The translations under genes and the position numbers were made by a program. A DNA stretch of 57,968 bases. Source: an uncultured Bacteroidota bacterium (GTDB taxonomy: Bacteria; Bacteroidota; Bacteroidia; Chitinophagales; Saprospiraceae). The DNA lies in NCBI GenBank assembly GCA_903933805.1, contig CAIZLM010000004.1:1-57968 (forward strand). The letters run 5' to 3'. Each line of letters begins with the position of its first letter. The first letter of the stretch is position 1. Positions 43,442 through 52,638 of this stretch are shown here, piece after piece. The notes below the pieces were generated by a model. The model ran no database searches and was not told the origin of the DNA. It saw nothing but the letters and a program-made list of their open reading frames with translations.

Positions 43442-43852
43442 ATGCACGTCACCGACCCGATAGCAGACTATCTGACCCGCATTCGCAACGCGCAAATGGC
43501 GGGCCATCGTATCGTAGATATTCCGGCCTCTAACTTGAAAAAAGCGATCACGGAAATTTTGTACGACCAGGGTTATGTCCTCAAATATACCTACGAGGAG
43601 AAGAATGACACGAACAAACAGGGTCTGATTAAAATCGCCCTGAAGTATGACCAGTCAACCAAACTCCCAGTTATTCGGGAATTGGTCCGCGTCAGTCGTC
43701 CAGGTCTTCGAAAATTCTCAGGAGCCAATGATATTCCTCGGATTATCAATGGTTTGGGCACCATGATCGTATCAACTTCAAAAGGTGTGATGACGGATAA
43801 AAAAGCCCGTGAATTAAATGTAGGCGGAGAATTACTCTGCTATATTTGCTGA
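43442..43852 (+). CDS. rpsH: 30S ribosomal protein S8
   Basis: 136-aa central-domain organiser and, in E. coli, the translational repressor of the spc operon. Family features are TDPIADYLTRIRNAQMAGHR, RPGLRKFSGANDIPRIINGL and the end GVMTDKKARELNVGGELLCY. It is a few residues longer than E. coli S8, with an insertion near EEKNDTNKQG. Confidence 0.96.
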   Translation: MHVTDPIADYLTRIRNAQMAGHRIVDIPASNLKKAITEILYDQGYVLKYTYEEKNDTNKQGLIKIALKYDQSTKLPVIRELVRVSRPGLRKFSGANDIPRIINGLGTMIVSTSKGVMTDKKARELNVGGELLCYIC

Positions 43853-43944
43853 TCAACCCTCTTGTACATGGCTTTTGGCCATACGTTTTGAACAAAGAAT
43901 AAATCGCCTAAGGCTTCATGCTGAGGGATAAAAAATAAACGGAT

Positions 43945-44505
43945 ATGTCACGCATTGGTAAATTGCCAATTCCGCTCCCATCCAAAGTGGAAGTATCGGT
44001 AGCCTCTGATAACACTGTCACGGTGCAAGGCCCAAAAGGCACGCTCACTCAAAAAATTGACCCAGATATCTCGGTCAAAATTGAAGAAGGTGTGTTAAAT
44101 GTTGAACGCCCAACCGACCAAAAAAGACACAGATCGCTCCACGGCCTGTATCGCGCTCTTGTGAGCAATATGGTGGTCGGTGTAAGCCAAGGCTATACCC
44201 GCGAAATGGAAGTGATCGGTGTAGGTTATCGTGTCGAAAGTCAAGGCAATCTTTTGACGCTCACCATTGGTTACTCTCACCCGATTATATTTTATATTCC
44301 GTCTGAGATCAAGGTAACAACGGCCATGGAAAAAGGCTCACCGCCCTTGATACGCCTGGAAGGAATTGACAAAGAACTGCTTGGTCAGGTTTGTGCCAAG
44401 ATTAGGGCTTTCCGTAAACCTGAACCGTACAAAGGAAAGGGTATTATGTTCAAAGGAGAAGTTATTCGCCGTAAAGCTGGTAAAACTGCCGGTTCTAAGA
44501 AATAA
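43945..44505 (+). CDS. rplF: 50S ribosomal protein L6
   Basis: 186-aa protein near the factor-binding site. It has SRIGKLPIPLPSKVEVSVAS, the twin L6 repeats and the C-terminal signature PEPYKGKGIMFKGEVIRRKA (about 158-177). Length is slightly above E. coli. It is followed after 118 bp by rplR. Confidence 0.96.
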   Translation: MSRIGKLPIPLPSKVEVSVASDNTVTVQGPKGTLTQKIDPDISVKIEEGVLNVERPTDQKRHRSLHGLYRALVSNMVVGVSQGYTREMEVIGVGYRVESQGNLLTLTIGYSHPIIFYIPSEIKVTTAMEKGSPPLIRLEGIDKELLGQVCAKIRAFRKPEPYKGKGIMFKGEVIRRKAGKTAGSKK

Positions 44506-44623
44506 TTTTTTCACTGAATTCAGCCATCCTTATCTTCGGTTTTCGATGGTTGACCCAAGTATCAAAAATTGAATACCTTGCTTTTCCGGTCGGATATCGG
44601 GATCGCTCAAATAAAATACAGTA

Positions 44624-44965
44624 ATGAAACGCACAAAAGAGCAAAGCCGCAAACGTCTGCACATGCGTATCCGCAACAAAGTAAGCGGAACGTCTGAACG
44701 TCCTCGGTTGAGCGTTTATCGCTCTAATAAGGCTATCTACTGCCAACTGATCGACGATCTGAAAGGCCTAACACTTGCAGCTGCATCTTCTCAGGGAGTT
44801 GCAGGAACCAAAACGGACCAAGCTGTAGAAGTTGGCAAATTGATCGCCGAGCGCGCTAAAGCCAACGGTATCGAAGCGGTTGTATTTGACCGCGGTGGCT
44901 ACCGTTATCACGGCCGCGTTAAGTCTCTGGCAGAAGGCGCTAGAGAAGGTGGATTGAAGTTCTAA
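44624..44965 (+). CDS. rplR: 50S ribosomal protein L18
   Basis: 113-aa 5S rRNA-binding protein: [42 protein letters not shown] and the final [20 protein letters not shown] fit the family. Standard length. Confidence 0.95.
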   Translation: MKRTKEQSRKRLHMRIRNKVSGTSERPRLSVYRSNKAIYCQLIDDLKGLTLAAASSQGVAGTKTDQAVEVGKLIAERAKANGIEAVVFDRGGYRYHGRVKSLAEGAREGGLKF

Positions 44966-45055
44966 AAAAAACCAATTGGTCGCCCAGTATATTTTCCTTT
45001 TAGGTCTGATTTACGAAGGGTGATCAACACAATAAATTAATAACAGCTAAGCAAC

Positions 45056-45580
45056 ATGGCAAGGCAAGAAAGAGAAAAAGAATCTCGCACGTCTGAGGAT
45101 TCAGGCCTCAAAGAGAAACTCGTGGCGCTCAACCGCGTCGCTAAGGTTACCAAAGGTGGTCGTACTTTTAGTTTTGCTGCTGTAGTGGTAGTAGGCGACG
45201 GTAAGGGTACCATCGGGCAGGGTCTTGGAAAGGCTCGCGAGGTTTCGGAAGCGATCTCCAAAGCGGTTAAAGACGCTGAGAAGAACACTATTAAAGTTCC
45301 GATTCTGAACGGTACGATTCCCCATGAAGCACATGGTAAATCAGATGCCGGTCGTGTGCTGATTAAGCCTGCTGCTCACGGTACGGGTGTAATCGCCGGA
45401 GGTGCTATGCGTGCCGTTTTGGAAGCGGTAGGTGTGCACGACGTTCTCGCGAAGTCGCAAGGGTCCGCTAATCCGCACAACGTAGTGAAGGCTACCATTG
45501 CGGCACTTGCAAGCCTACGCAGCCCATCTGACGTAGCCCGTCAACGCGGTATTTCAATGGACAAACTCTTCAATGGATAA
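45056..45580 (+). CDS. rpsE: 30S ribosomal protein S5
   Basis: 174-aa decoding-fidelity protein. It has an N-terminal double-strand RNA-binding fold ([40 protein letters not shown]) and a C-terminal domain with [20 protein letters not shown]. The N-terminal charged leader ([20 protein letters not shown]) is usual for Bacteroidota. Confidence 0.96.
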   Translation: MARQEREKESRTSEDSGLKEKLVALNRVAKVTKGGRTFSFAAVVVVGDGKGTIGQGLGKAREVSEAISKAVKDAEKNTIKVPILNGTIPHEAHGKSDAGRVLIKPAAHGTGVIAGGAMRAVLEAVGVHDVLAKSQGSANPHNVVKATIAALASLRSPSDVARQRGISMDKLFNG

Positions 45581-45663
45581 TTGAGTTTCTGCCGTTTCAA
45601 ACTTCAAGACAGGCTTATACCCCGTCATTTTTTGAAACAATGAATCTCTGAAAGCTTTCAGAC

Positions 45664-45843
45664 ATGAGTAAGATAAAAATTAAGTTGGTCAAAAGCCCTA
45701 TTGACAAATCAAAGCGTCAAAAAGCTACATTGGTAGCGCTTGGATTTCGCAAGGTGAATCAGACCGTTGAGCACGAATCTAACCCACAAATTCAAGGGAT
45801 GTTGCGTGTGGTTCAACATCTCGTTCAGGTTGAAAATGCCTGA
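45664..45843 (+). CDS. rpmD: 50S ribosomal protein L30
   Basis: 59-aa protein read directly from the sequence: it starts [20 protein letters not shown] and ends [16 protein letters not shown]. The I-K-L-V-K-S-P-I start, [15 protein letters not shown] centre and QGML-VHL C-terminus are diagnostic of bacterial L30. It lies between rpsE and rplO, the expected place, and is too short for common gene-length cut-offs. Confidence 0.95.
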   Translation: MSKIKIKLVKSPIDKSKRQKATLVALGFRKVNQTVEHESNPQIQGMLRVVQHLVQVENA

Positions 45844-45910
45844 TACTTTACGTATAAATTTGTAACTTGGGCGCTTAAGTTTCCAACATACAAAGTCAAA
45901 AATTAAAGCA

Positions 45911-46357
45911 ATGGATCTTTCCAATCTTCGTCCGGCAACCGGCTCTGTAAAAACTCGAAAACGTATTGGTCGCGGCCAAGGTTCGGGTCATGGCGGCACC
46001 TCTACCCGCGGACACAAAGGTGATAAAGCTCGTAGCGGCGCGAAACAAAAACGCCACTTTGAGGGTGGCCAAACGCCGATGCAACGTCGTTTGCCTAAGC
46101 GTGGCTTTAATAACGTCAACCGCGTTGATTACACTGCCCTGAATCTCGGTGTCCTCGAGGCACTCATTCAGAAGCTAGGTGTAGCTACACTTGATGTAAG
46201 TGCCCTTGTTGCAGTGGGTATTGCCAGAGCCAGTGATAAAATCAAAATTCTGGGAAAAGGCAAACTGACTACCAAGGTGAATATAAAGGTGCATGCTATT
46301 TCGGCATCTGCCAAAGCAGCCATCGAAGCGTGTGGCGGCACCGTTGAACTCGTTTAA
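45911..46357 (+). CDS. rplO: 50S ribosomal protein L15
   Basis: 148-aa 23S rRNA-binding protein: LSNLRPATGSVKTRKRIGRG, GSGHGGTSTRGHKGDKARSG and FEGGQTPMQRRLPKRGFNNV (about 51-70) are family hallmarks. secY follows after 15 bp, so the two are translated from one mRNA. Confidence 0.96.
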   Translation: MDLSNLRPATGSVKTRKRIGRGQGSGHGGTSTRGHKGDKARSGAKQKRHFEGGQTPMQRRLPKRGFNNVNRVDYTALNLGVLEALIQKLGVATLDVSALVAVGIARASDKIKILGKGKLTTKVNIKVHAISASAKAAIEACGGTVELV

Positions 46358-46372
46358 AAATAATTTTCGGTA

Positions 46373-47737
46373 ATGAAACTTTTTACCGTTCTCAAAAATA
46401 TCTGGAGTATCAAGGAATTGCGTGATCGCATTCTTTTCACGCTCGGCCTCTTGATGGTTTATCGCATCGGTACCTTCGTGGTACTTCCTGGTGTTGTTCC
46501 ATCAGCCCTCAGCAAAGCGGCTCAAAGCCGTGGTGCCAATGATTTGCTCGGTCTTATCAATGTGTTCACCGGAGGTGCATTCGACAATGCTGCAATTTTT
46601 GCGCTTGGGGTGATGCCTTATATTACGGCATCCATCATTGTGCAACTCTTGGGTTTTGCTGTTCCGTACTTTCAGCGGTTGCAAACCAAAGAAGGCGAAA
46701 GTGGTCGCAAACGCCTCAATCAAATTACACGAATCCTTACGGTGGCCATCACGCTGGTACAAGGCGGTGGATACCTTCAATTGATTCGCAGTATTCCTGG
46801 CGGTGTTTCTTCTTCTATAGACCCAGGTTTGTTTTGGTTCTCCAACATCATCATCTTGACAGCTGGCACAGTGTTTTGTATGTGGCTCGGCGAACGTATC
46901 ACGGACAAAGGTATCGGTAATGGTACCTCCCTGATCATCCAAGCCGGTATCATAGCACGTCTGCCTCAGTCTTTTGTGTTTGAGTTTCAGAAATTGTTTT
47001 CTGAAAATAAGTTGCTACTCTTTTTTGTAGAGCTTGCCTTGCTTTTTGTGGTTGTAATGGCTACTATCTTGGTCATACAAGGGGTGCGAAGGATTCCAAT
47101 TCAGTTTGCCAAGCGTATGGTTGGTAGAACCGGTGGTGCTGTTCCTTCTGCTAGTGCAAGAGATTACCTGCCTTTGAAAGTCAACTCTGCCGGTGTAATG
47201 CCTATTATTTTTGCACAGGCGTTGATGTTTTTGCCGGCTACTGCCCTGCAGTATTTGTCAGGAACACAGGTACAAACCGGAAGAATCCAAATGTTCAACG
47301 ACATTTATTCGCTTGGTTACAATGTATTGTTTTTTACCCTGATTGTGGTGTTTACGTATGTTTATACGGCGCTTATGATCAGCCCAACCAGTTACTCGGA
47401 ATATTTGAAGCGCAACAATGCTTTTGTTCCAGGTGTTAAACCGGGTGAAGCGACGTCTGACTATATTGATAATATCATGACACGCATAACCCTGCCAGGT
47501 GCAATATTTCTTGGTCTTTTGGGTATTTTGCCTTCTATTGCAGCAACTATTGGCATAAATCAACAGTTTGCATTGTTCTTCGGAGGCACTACCTTGTTGA
47601 TCATGGTGGGTGTAGCCTTGGATACACTTCAGGTGATTGAAAGTTACCTGTTGACACAGAAGTACGATGGTTTGATAAAATCTGGTCGCATACAGGGACG
47701 TTCAACGTCCGGTGTTCAGGTTGGTCAACCACAATAA
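46373..47737 (+). CDS. secY: Protein translocase subunit SecY
   Basis: 454-aa inner-membrane channel of the Sec system with ten predicted helices. Diagnostic segments are GLLMVYRIGTFVVLPGV (TM1), GAFDNAAIFALGVMPYITAS (plug and TM2 region), GERITDKGIGNGTSLIIQAG, and the long cytoplasmic loop with VPGVKPGEATSDYIDNIMTR. SecE and SecG are not in the window. Gene position between rplO and map is normal. Confidence 0.97.
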   Translation: MKLFTVLKNIWSIKELRDRILFTLGLLMVYRIGTFVVLPGVVPSALSKAAQSRGANDLLGLINVFTGGAFDNAAIFALGVMPYITASIIVQLLGFAVPYFQRLQTKEGESGRKRLNQITRILTVAITLVQGGGYLQLIRSIPGGVSSSIDPGLFWFSNIIILTAGTVFCMWLGERITDKGIGNGTSLIIQAGIIARLPQSFVFEFQKLFSENKLLLFFVELALLFVVVMATILVIQGVRRIPIQFAKRMVGRTGGAVPSASARDYLPLKVNSAGVMPIIFAQALMFLPATALQYLSGTQVQTGRIQMFNDIYSLGYNVLFFTLIVVFTYVYTALMISPTSYSEYLKRNNAFVPGVKPGEATSDYIDNIMTRITLPGAIFLGLLGILPSIAATIGINQQFALFFGGTTLLIMVGVALDTLQVIESYLLTQKYDGLIKSGRIQGRSTSGVQVGQPQ

Positions 47738-47791
47738 CAGCCATTTGATTTTTGGCAGCATAATTTGTCAAAATCAAGTAATTTATTAACC

Positions 47792-48634
47792 ATGGGCCTA
47801 TTATCAAACGAGCATTCAGGTAAGCGAATTTTTCACAAAACCGCTGCAGAAATCGAATTGATGCGCAAGGCAAATCTATTGGTTTCTAAAACATTGGCGC
47901 ATGTTGGAAGTTTGTTAAAACCTGGAGTTACGGGTGAAATACTTGATAAGGAAGCGGAGCGTTTTATTTTGGATCATGGTGGTAGGCCAGCGTTTAAGGG
48001 ATATCACGGTTTTCCTGCTACCCTTTGTGTTTCGTACAATGATATTGTCGTACACGGTATTCCAGGGAAGCGAGCGTTCAAAGAAACAGATATAGTTTCA
48101 GTGGATTGTGGCGTTGAAATGGAAGGTTTTTATGGGGATGCGGCCTATACGTTTGCCTTTTCAAAGGTTGGCGTGGAAGAATTGGATTTGTTGAGAACCA
48201 CCTACGCATCTTTGTATCTCGGAATAGAACAAGCTGTACATGGAAATCGAATAGGTGATATTTCTTTTGCCATTCAAGATTATTGTGAACGGCAACATAA
48301 GTACGGCGTGGTAAGGGACTTGGTTGGGCATGGTGTTGGTCGTTCATTGCATGAAGAACCAGAAGTGCCCAATTATGGTAGAAGAGGAAAAGGTTACTTG
48401 ATGACGGAAGGATTGGTTATTGCCATCGAGCCGATGGTTAACATGGGCGTCAAAGAAGTTTATCAAGATAGCGATGGCTGGACGATACATACCAAGGATC
48501 GAAAAGCAAGCGCTCATTACGAACACTCAGTAGTGGTCAAAAAAGGCAAAGCAGATATTCTGTCGGATCACTCCTTTTTGCTAGACGCAATAAAAAATAA
48601 TGCGGATTTGCAGGAAGTGTTGCCCAAAAGTTAG
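47792..48634 (+). CDS. map: Type I methionine aminopeptidase
   Basis: Removes the initiator Met from new proteins. It has 280 aa from the ATG at 47792 (MGLLSNEHSGKRIFHKTAAE); a TTG nine codons upstream is less likely. Metal ligands are recognisable in VSVDCGVEMEGFYGDAAYTF (two Asp), GHGVGRSLHEEPEVPNYG (His), IAIEPMVNMG (Glu) and SAHYEHSVVV (Glu). The N-terminal zinc-finger extension of some types is absent. Confidence 0.95.
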   Translation: MGLLSNEHSGKRIFHKTAAEIELMRKANLLVSKTLAHVGSLLKPGVTGEILDKEAERFILDHGGRPAFKGYHGFPATLCVSYNDIVVHGIPGKRAFKETDIVSVDCGVEMEGFYGDAAYTFAFSKVGVEELDLLRTTYASLYLGIEQAVHGNRIGDISFAIQDYCERQHKYGVVRDLVGHGVGRSLHEEPEVPNYGRRGKGYLMTEGLVIAIEPMVNMGVKEVYQDSDGWTIHTKDRKASAHYEHSVVVKKGKADILSDHSFLLDAIKNNADLQEVLPKS

Positions 48635-48669
48635 ACATTTGCAGCCCAAAATTCAAATAGGGCTTTTTT

Positions 48670-48888
48670 ATGGCGAAAGAGGACTTGATTAAACAAGATG
48701 GCGTTGTTTCAGAGGCGCTCTCCAATGCAAACTTCAAAGTACAATTGGAGAATGGGCATGTTATATTGGCGACCATCTCAGGAAAGATGCGGATGCACTA
48801 CATCCGAATACTACCTGGTGATAAGGTTTCTATAGAAATGTCTCCGTACGATTTAACGCGTGGAAGAATCATCTATCGCTACAAATAG
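48670..48888 (+). CDS. infA: Translation initiation factor IF-1
   Basis: 72-aa OB-fold protein binding the ribosomal A site during initiation: [40 protein letters not shown] and RGRIIYRYK are standard. The position between map and rpmJ is usual in Bacteroidota. Confidence 0.95.
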   Translation: MAKEDLIKQDGVVSEALSNANFKVQLENGHVILATISGKMRMHYIRILPGDKVSIEMSPYDLTRGRIIYRYK

Positions 48889-48918
48889 AATTCTAGAAAT
48901 TGAAAAACACTCGATGAT

Positions 48919-49035
48919 ATGAAAGTCAAACCGTCTGTCAAAAAGCGTTCTGTCGATTGCAAAATAGTTCGTCGTAAAGGCAAAATATATGTAATCAACA
49001 AGAAGAACCCAAAATTTAAACAACGTCAAGGATAA
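48919..49035 (+). CDS. rpmJ: 50S ribosomal protein L36
   Basis: 38-aa protein read directly from the sequence: it begins [20 protein letters not shown] and ends [13 protein letters not shown]. Of the usual zinc ligands (three Cys, one His) only one Cys remains (Cys14), so it is the zinc-independent form. It lies 30 bp after infA and 90 bp before rpsM. Confidence 0.95.
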   Translation: MKVKPSVKKRSVDCKIVRRKGKIYVINKKNPKFKQRQG

Positions 49036-49125
49036 ATGACGGTTGATTGTTGGTGGGGCAATTGGGTGTAACAACCTTCTCATTGGCGAATAATCAAATC
49101 AACGAATACTCAAATCAACGTTAAT

Positions 49126-49503
49126 ATGGCACGTATTGCTGGTGTGGATTTGCCCCGTAACAAAAGAGGGGTTATCAGTTTGACTTACATCTACGGTGTT
49201 GGTGCTTCTACTGCTGAGGCCATCCTAGAAAAAGCTGGGATTGATGAGAATACCAAGGTAGAAAACTGGACAGATGAGAACATAAAGATCATCTCTCGTA
49301 TCATCGCAGATGAATACAAAACGGAGGGTCAACTGCGTTCTGAAGTTCAGTTGAATATCAAGCGTCTGATGGACATTGGTTGTTACCGTGGTCTTCGTCA
49401 CCGTAAGGGACTACCTTTGCGTGGGCAACGTACCCGTACAAACGCTCGTACCCGCAAAGGCAAGCGTAAGACAGTTGCAAACAAGAAAAAAGTAACCAAG
49501 TAA
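49126..49503 (+). CDS. rpsM: 30S ribosomal protein S13
   Basis: 125-aa 30S-head protein contacting the P-site tRNA. It has [40 protein letters not shown] and the C-terminal basic [20 protein letters not shown] segment, followed by [18 protein letters not shown]. Standard length. Confidence 0.96.
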   Translation: MARIAGVDLPRNKRGVISLTYIYGVGASTAEAILEKAGIDENTKVENWTDENIKIISRIIADEYKTEGQLRSEVQLNIKRLMDIGCYRGLRHRKGLPLRGQRTRTNARTRKGKRKTVANKKKVTK

Positions 49504-49586
49504 TAGATTAATGTGAGTGATTTGTGTGTGTCCTACTTTGATTATTGCGTCACAGACAGATTGTTCCGTTATCAAATTCAAAAATA

Positions 49587-49979
49587 ATGGCAAAAGGAGC
49601 TGCAAAAAAGGTTGTAAAACGCAAGGTGAAAATCACCCCGGATGGTATTGTATTCATCCAGGCGAGTTTCAACAATCTCATCATTTCTATCACAAACAAA
49701 CAGGGTGAGGTGATTTCATGGGCATCGGCTGGTAAGGCTGGTTTCCGTGGTTCCAAGAAGAACACCCCTTATGCTGCACAGGTGGCTGCCAACAGCGCTG
49801 CTAAGACTGCGTTTGATGCAGGCATGCGTTCAGCAGAAGTTTTTGTGAAAGGCCCTGGTTCTGGTCGTGAGGCAGCAATTCGTGCTGTTGACCAATCTGG
49901 TATCAAAGTAACCGTCATCAATGATGTGACGCCCATGCCACACAACGGCTGCCGCCCTCCAAAGCGTCGTCGCGTGTAA
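49587..49979 (+). CDS. rpsK: 30S ribosomal protein S11
   Basis: 130-aa platform protein, start ATG 49587 ([20 protein letters not shown]). It has the [20 protein letters not shown] segment and the ending [17 protein letters not shown], whose Asn-Gly is isomerised in other bacteria. An in-frame ATG at 49545 adds 14 unrelated residues and is rejected. Confidence 0.96.
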   Translation: MAKGAAKKVVKRKVKITPDGIVFIQASFNNLIISITNKQGEVISWASAGKAGFRGSKKNTPYAAQVAANSAAKTAFDAGMRSAEVFVKGPGSGREAAIRAVDQSGIKVTVINDVTPMPHNGCRPPKRRRV

Positions 49980-50035
49980 ATTTTTTGGTGCAGTCTTTTT
50001 TATTGATTTCTTTCGCAAATTAGCACATTAAAATA

Positions 50036-50650
50036 ATGGCTCGTTATACAGGTCCAACTACCAAAAAAGCTCGCTCGTTCGGCGATCCGATCTTCGGTTT
50101 CGACAAATCATTTGAGCGTCGCAAATACCCGCCTGGCCAACATGGTCAGACGCGTAAGAAAAAACAGGCCTCCAACTACTCTTTGCAACTCACAGAGAAG
50201 CAGAAAGCAAAGTACACCTACGGTGTCTTGGAGCGCCAGTTTCGCAAGACTTTTGTCAGCGCAACCCGTCGTCACGGTGTAACAGGTGAAGTGTTGCTCC
50301 AATTGTTGGAAGCACGCCTTGACAACACGGTGTATCGTTTGGGAATTGCTCCTACCCGTCGTGGAGCCCGCCAATTGGTAGGTCACCGTCACGTTACGGT
50401 GAATGGGAAAGTGGTGAATATTCCTTCCTACTCACTCAAACCAGGTGATGTGGTTTCTGTTCGCGGTAAATCCCGTAGCTTAGAAATCGTTACCATCCAA
50501 GTTGGTGCTAAAACCAACAATATCCGACAGTTTGGTTGGCTGGAATGGAACCCTGACAAGATGCAGGGTGTATTCCTCGCTTATCCACAACGCGATCAGA
50601 TTCCGGAGCGAATTAATGAACAACTTATTGTAGAGTTGTACTCTAAATAA
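50036..50650 (+). CDS. rpsD: 30S ribosomal protein S4
   Basis: 204-aa primary assembly protein with an S4 RNA-binding domain. It has [60 protein letters not shown] (S4 domain, about 95) and the C-terminal [15 protein letters not shown]. The zinc-ligand cysteines of some S4 proteins are absent. It is followed by a stem-loop at 50670-50697 and then rpoA. Confidence 0.96.
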   Translation: MARYTGPTTKKARSFGDPIFGFDKSFERRKYPPGQHGQTRKKKQASNYSLQLTEKQKAKYTYGVLERQFRKTFVSATRRHGVTGEVLLQLLEARLDNTVYRLGIAPTRRGARQLVGHRHVTVNGKVVNIPSYSLKPGDVVSVRGKSRSLEIVTIQVGAKTNNIRQFGWLEWNPDKMQGVFLAYPQRDQIPERINEQLIVELYSK

Positions 50651-50669
50651 AATCCGAGTTAGGCGAGAC

Positions 50670-50697
50670 GGTTGGCGTTCAATTAAGAACGCCAACC
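50670..50697 (+). terminator. Hairpin between rpsD and rpoA
   Basis: GGTTGGCGTTC (50670-50680), loop AATTAA, and GAACGCCAACC (50687-50697) form a perfect 11-bp stem. It is followed by ATTTTCGCGTTTAAA, a weak T tract. It may be a partial terminator, a processing site or an mRNA stability element within the alpha operon. Confidence 0.55.
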
Positions 50698-50795
50698 ATT
50701 TTCGCGTTTAAAGCGATTCAATTTCGCTCTCTTTTTTCCCCGCCCAGACAAATAAACCAATTTTTCCCACCAATCACTCCCGGAGCGTTCCACAT

Positions 50796-51794
50796 ATGAG
50801 CATTCTCAATTTTCAAAAGCCCGACAAAATACTCCTGCAAAAAGCAACTGAGTTTGAGGGCACATTCGAGTTTAAACCGCTTGAGCCTGGTTATGGCCAA
50901 ACGGTTGGCAACTCGCTTCGACGCGTACTACTCTCCTCTCTCGAAGGTTATGCCATCAGTGCTGTTCGCATCGGCGGTGTTGACCACGAGTTTGCGACGA
51001 TTCGTGGCGTTGTTGAAGACGTGGTGGATATTGTTCTTAACCTTAAGCAGGTTCGTATCAAGCCTGTTGTTCAAGATGACAAAAGCTCGCAAGAGAAAAT
51101 TTATTTGACCATCAGTGGTAAAGAAGATTTTCGTGCAGGTGATATCGAGGAGTTTACCAATGTGTTCAAAATAATGAACCCAGATTTGCTCCTGTGTCGT
51201 ATGGAGCCTACGGTTACCCTAGAATTGGAGCTTACCATCACCAAGGGTCGCGGTTACCAACCTGCTGATGATGGCGCTCCCAAAGACCTTGCCATCGGCG
51301 TTATTCCAATCGATGCCATTTATACGCCCATCAAAAATGTTTCTTATAAGGTTGATAATACCCGTGTCGGTCAACGTACCGACTACGAACGTCTGATTAT
51401 TGATATCAAAACAGACGGTACTATTCACCCGGAAGATGCTATTCGCGAGGCCAGCCGTATCTTGATTCAACACCTGATGCTCATCACCGATGAGAATATC
51501 ACGTTCGATACGCCGACCAGCCGCGAAGAGAGTGTGGTGGATGAACACATCCTGCACATGCGCAAACTGCTGAAAACATCGCTTGAAGATCTCGATCTGA
51601 GCGTGCGGGCCTACAACTGCCTGAAAGCAGCAAAAATTAATACGTTGGCCGAATTGGTCCGCTATGATACCCATGAACTGCTTAAATTCCGCAACTTCGG
51701 TAAGAAATCACTCGTTGAAATCGAAGAGTTGTTGCAAGAAAAGAATTTGACGTTCGGTATGGACCTCGCAAAATACAAACTTGAGGAAGATTAG
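50796..51794 (+). CDS. rpoA: DNA-directed RNA polymerase alpha subunit
   Basis: 332-aa subunit that nucleates RNA polymerase assembly. The N-terminal domain has FEFKPLEPGYGQTVGNSLRR (about 28-47) and a conserved LEGYAISAVRIGGVDHEFAT. The C-terminal domain (about 250-325) contains the UP-element-binding helix-hairpin-helix LSVRAYNCLKAAKINTLAEL and LKFRNFGKKSLVEIEELLQE. Standard length. The 145-bp gap before it and 211-bp gap after are the longest in the alpha part of the cluster. Confidence 0.97.
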   Translation: MSILNFQKPDKILLQKATEFEGTFEFKPLEPGYGQTVGNSLRRVLLSSLEGYAISAVRIGGVDHEFATIRGVVEDVVDIVLNLKQVRIKPVVQDDKSSQEKIYLTISGKEDFRAGDIEEFTNVFKIMNPDLLLCRMEPTVTLELELTITKGRGYQPADDGAPKDLAIGVIPIDAIYTPIKNVSYKVDNTRVGQRTDYERLIIDIKTDGTIHPEDAIREASRILIQHLMLITDENITFDTPTSREESVVDEHILHMRKLLKTSLEDLDLSVRAYNCLKAAKINTLAELVRYDTHELLKFRNFGKKSLVEIEELLQEKNLTFGMDLAKYKLEED

Positions 51795-51810
51795 TGTCTT
51801 CTTGGGTGCA

Positions 51811-51878
51811 ATAATGTAGGGTAGTTTGTGGTGGCGCTGCTACTTAGATTACCCTATATTATCTTATTTTTTTTACTA
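51811..51878 (+). terminator. Terminator-like hairpin between rpoA and rplQ
   Basis: ATAATGTAGGGTA (51811-51823) pairs with TACCCTATATTAT (51850-51862), 12 of 13 Watson-Crick plus one G-T pair. It is followed by CTTATTTTTTTTAC, a strong T tract on the plus strand. It would end transcription after rpoA and leave rplQ on a separate or read-through transcript. Confidence 0.6.
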
Positions 51879-51931
51879 ACAAAGTGTGGTAACTGTCGAG
51901 CGGATGGGTGTGTAATGTATCGGATGGGCAA

Positions 51932-51939
51932 TATTTTTG
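51932..51939 (+). promoter_or_regulatory. Candidate -7 box of rplQ
   Basis: TATTTTTG fits TAnnTTTG and lies 66 bases before the rplQ ATG, downstream of the hairpin at 51811-51878. No good TTG at -33. It supports, weakly, separate transcription of rplQ. Confidence 0.35.
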
Positions 51940-52005
51940 TCAACATGTCACTTACGCACGTTTTCCAGCCCCGGTGCTACCACCTGCAAAACAGGTAACC
52001 GTACA

Positions 52006-52557
52006 ATGAGACACGGAGACAAAGTTAACAACCTTGGACGCACTGCGTCCCACCGCCGCGCCCTTTTGGCAAATTTGGCTATTGCGCTCATCGAGCACAA
52101 ACGCATCACCACGACATTGGCAAAAGCAAAAGCGCTTCGCGTGTATCTTGAGCCACTGGTGACCAAAGCCAAAGACAACACAACACACCAACGCCGTATC
52201 GTTTTCTCCTATCTTCAAAACAAGGAGGCCGTCAAAGAAATTTTTGGCCCAATTGCTGAAAAGATCGGTGATCGTCCAGGTGGTTATGTTCGTGTAATCA
52301 AGTTGGGCTTCCGTCGTGGTGACGGCGCTGAAACGGCTATGATTGAGTTTGTAGATTTCAACGAGACCTACAACCCAAATGCTGGCAAAGTTAAAACGGC
52401 CAAGAAAACCCGTCGTGGTAGTGCTAAAAAAGCCGCTGGTGTGGTAGAAGAAGTTGTTGAAGCGCCAGTTGTTGCTGATGAAGCTGCTGAGGTGGCAGAT
52501 GCTTCGGCTGAAATGGCTGCTGAGACTACTGAAAACAACGAAGAACAACAGGCATAA
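52006..52557 (+). CDS. rplQ: 50S ribosomal protein L17 with acidic C-terminal extension
   Basis: 183-aa protein at the tunnel exit; start ATG 52006 ([20 protein letters not shown]). It has the L17 core with [20 protein letters not shown] and [20 protein letters not shown], ending near residue 125 ([11 protein letters not shown]). Then a basic stretch ([16 protein letters not shown]) and an Ala/Glu/Val-rich tail to the end ([20 protein letters not shown]). Extensions of this kind are common in Bacteroidota. It is the last gene of the cluster, followed by a strong terminator. Confidence 0.95.
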   Translation: MRHGDKVNNLGRTASHRRALLANLAIALIEHKRITTTLAKAKALRVYLEPLVTKAKDNTTHQRRIVFSYLQNKEAVKEIFGPIAEKIGDRPGGYVRVIKLGFRRGDGAETAMIEFVDFNETYNPNAGKVKTAKKTRRGSAKKAAGVVEEVVEAPVVADEAAEVADASAEMAAETTENNEEQQA

Positions 52558-52581
52558 ACGTTCAGTGTGCTGTAAAATAGT

Positions 52582-52620
52582 AGAGGCGATGTCGCATATA
52601 TGCGGCATCGCCTCTTTTTT
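52582..52620. terminator. Terminator after rplQ
   Basis: AGAGGCGATG-t-CGCA, loop TATA, and TGCG-g-CATCGCCTCT form a stem with one mismatch, followed by TTTTTT. It separates rplQ from the convergent M4 protease gene (stop at 52639) and can act in both directions. Confidence 0.9.
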
Positions 52621-52638
52621 GTTCGCCGTACTATTGGT

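Noticed and set aside
48919-49035. L36 as a broken gene because zinc ligands are missing
   Set aside because: The zinc-free form with one remaining Cys is usual in this phylum, and length and basic pattern are intact.
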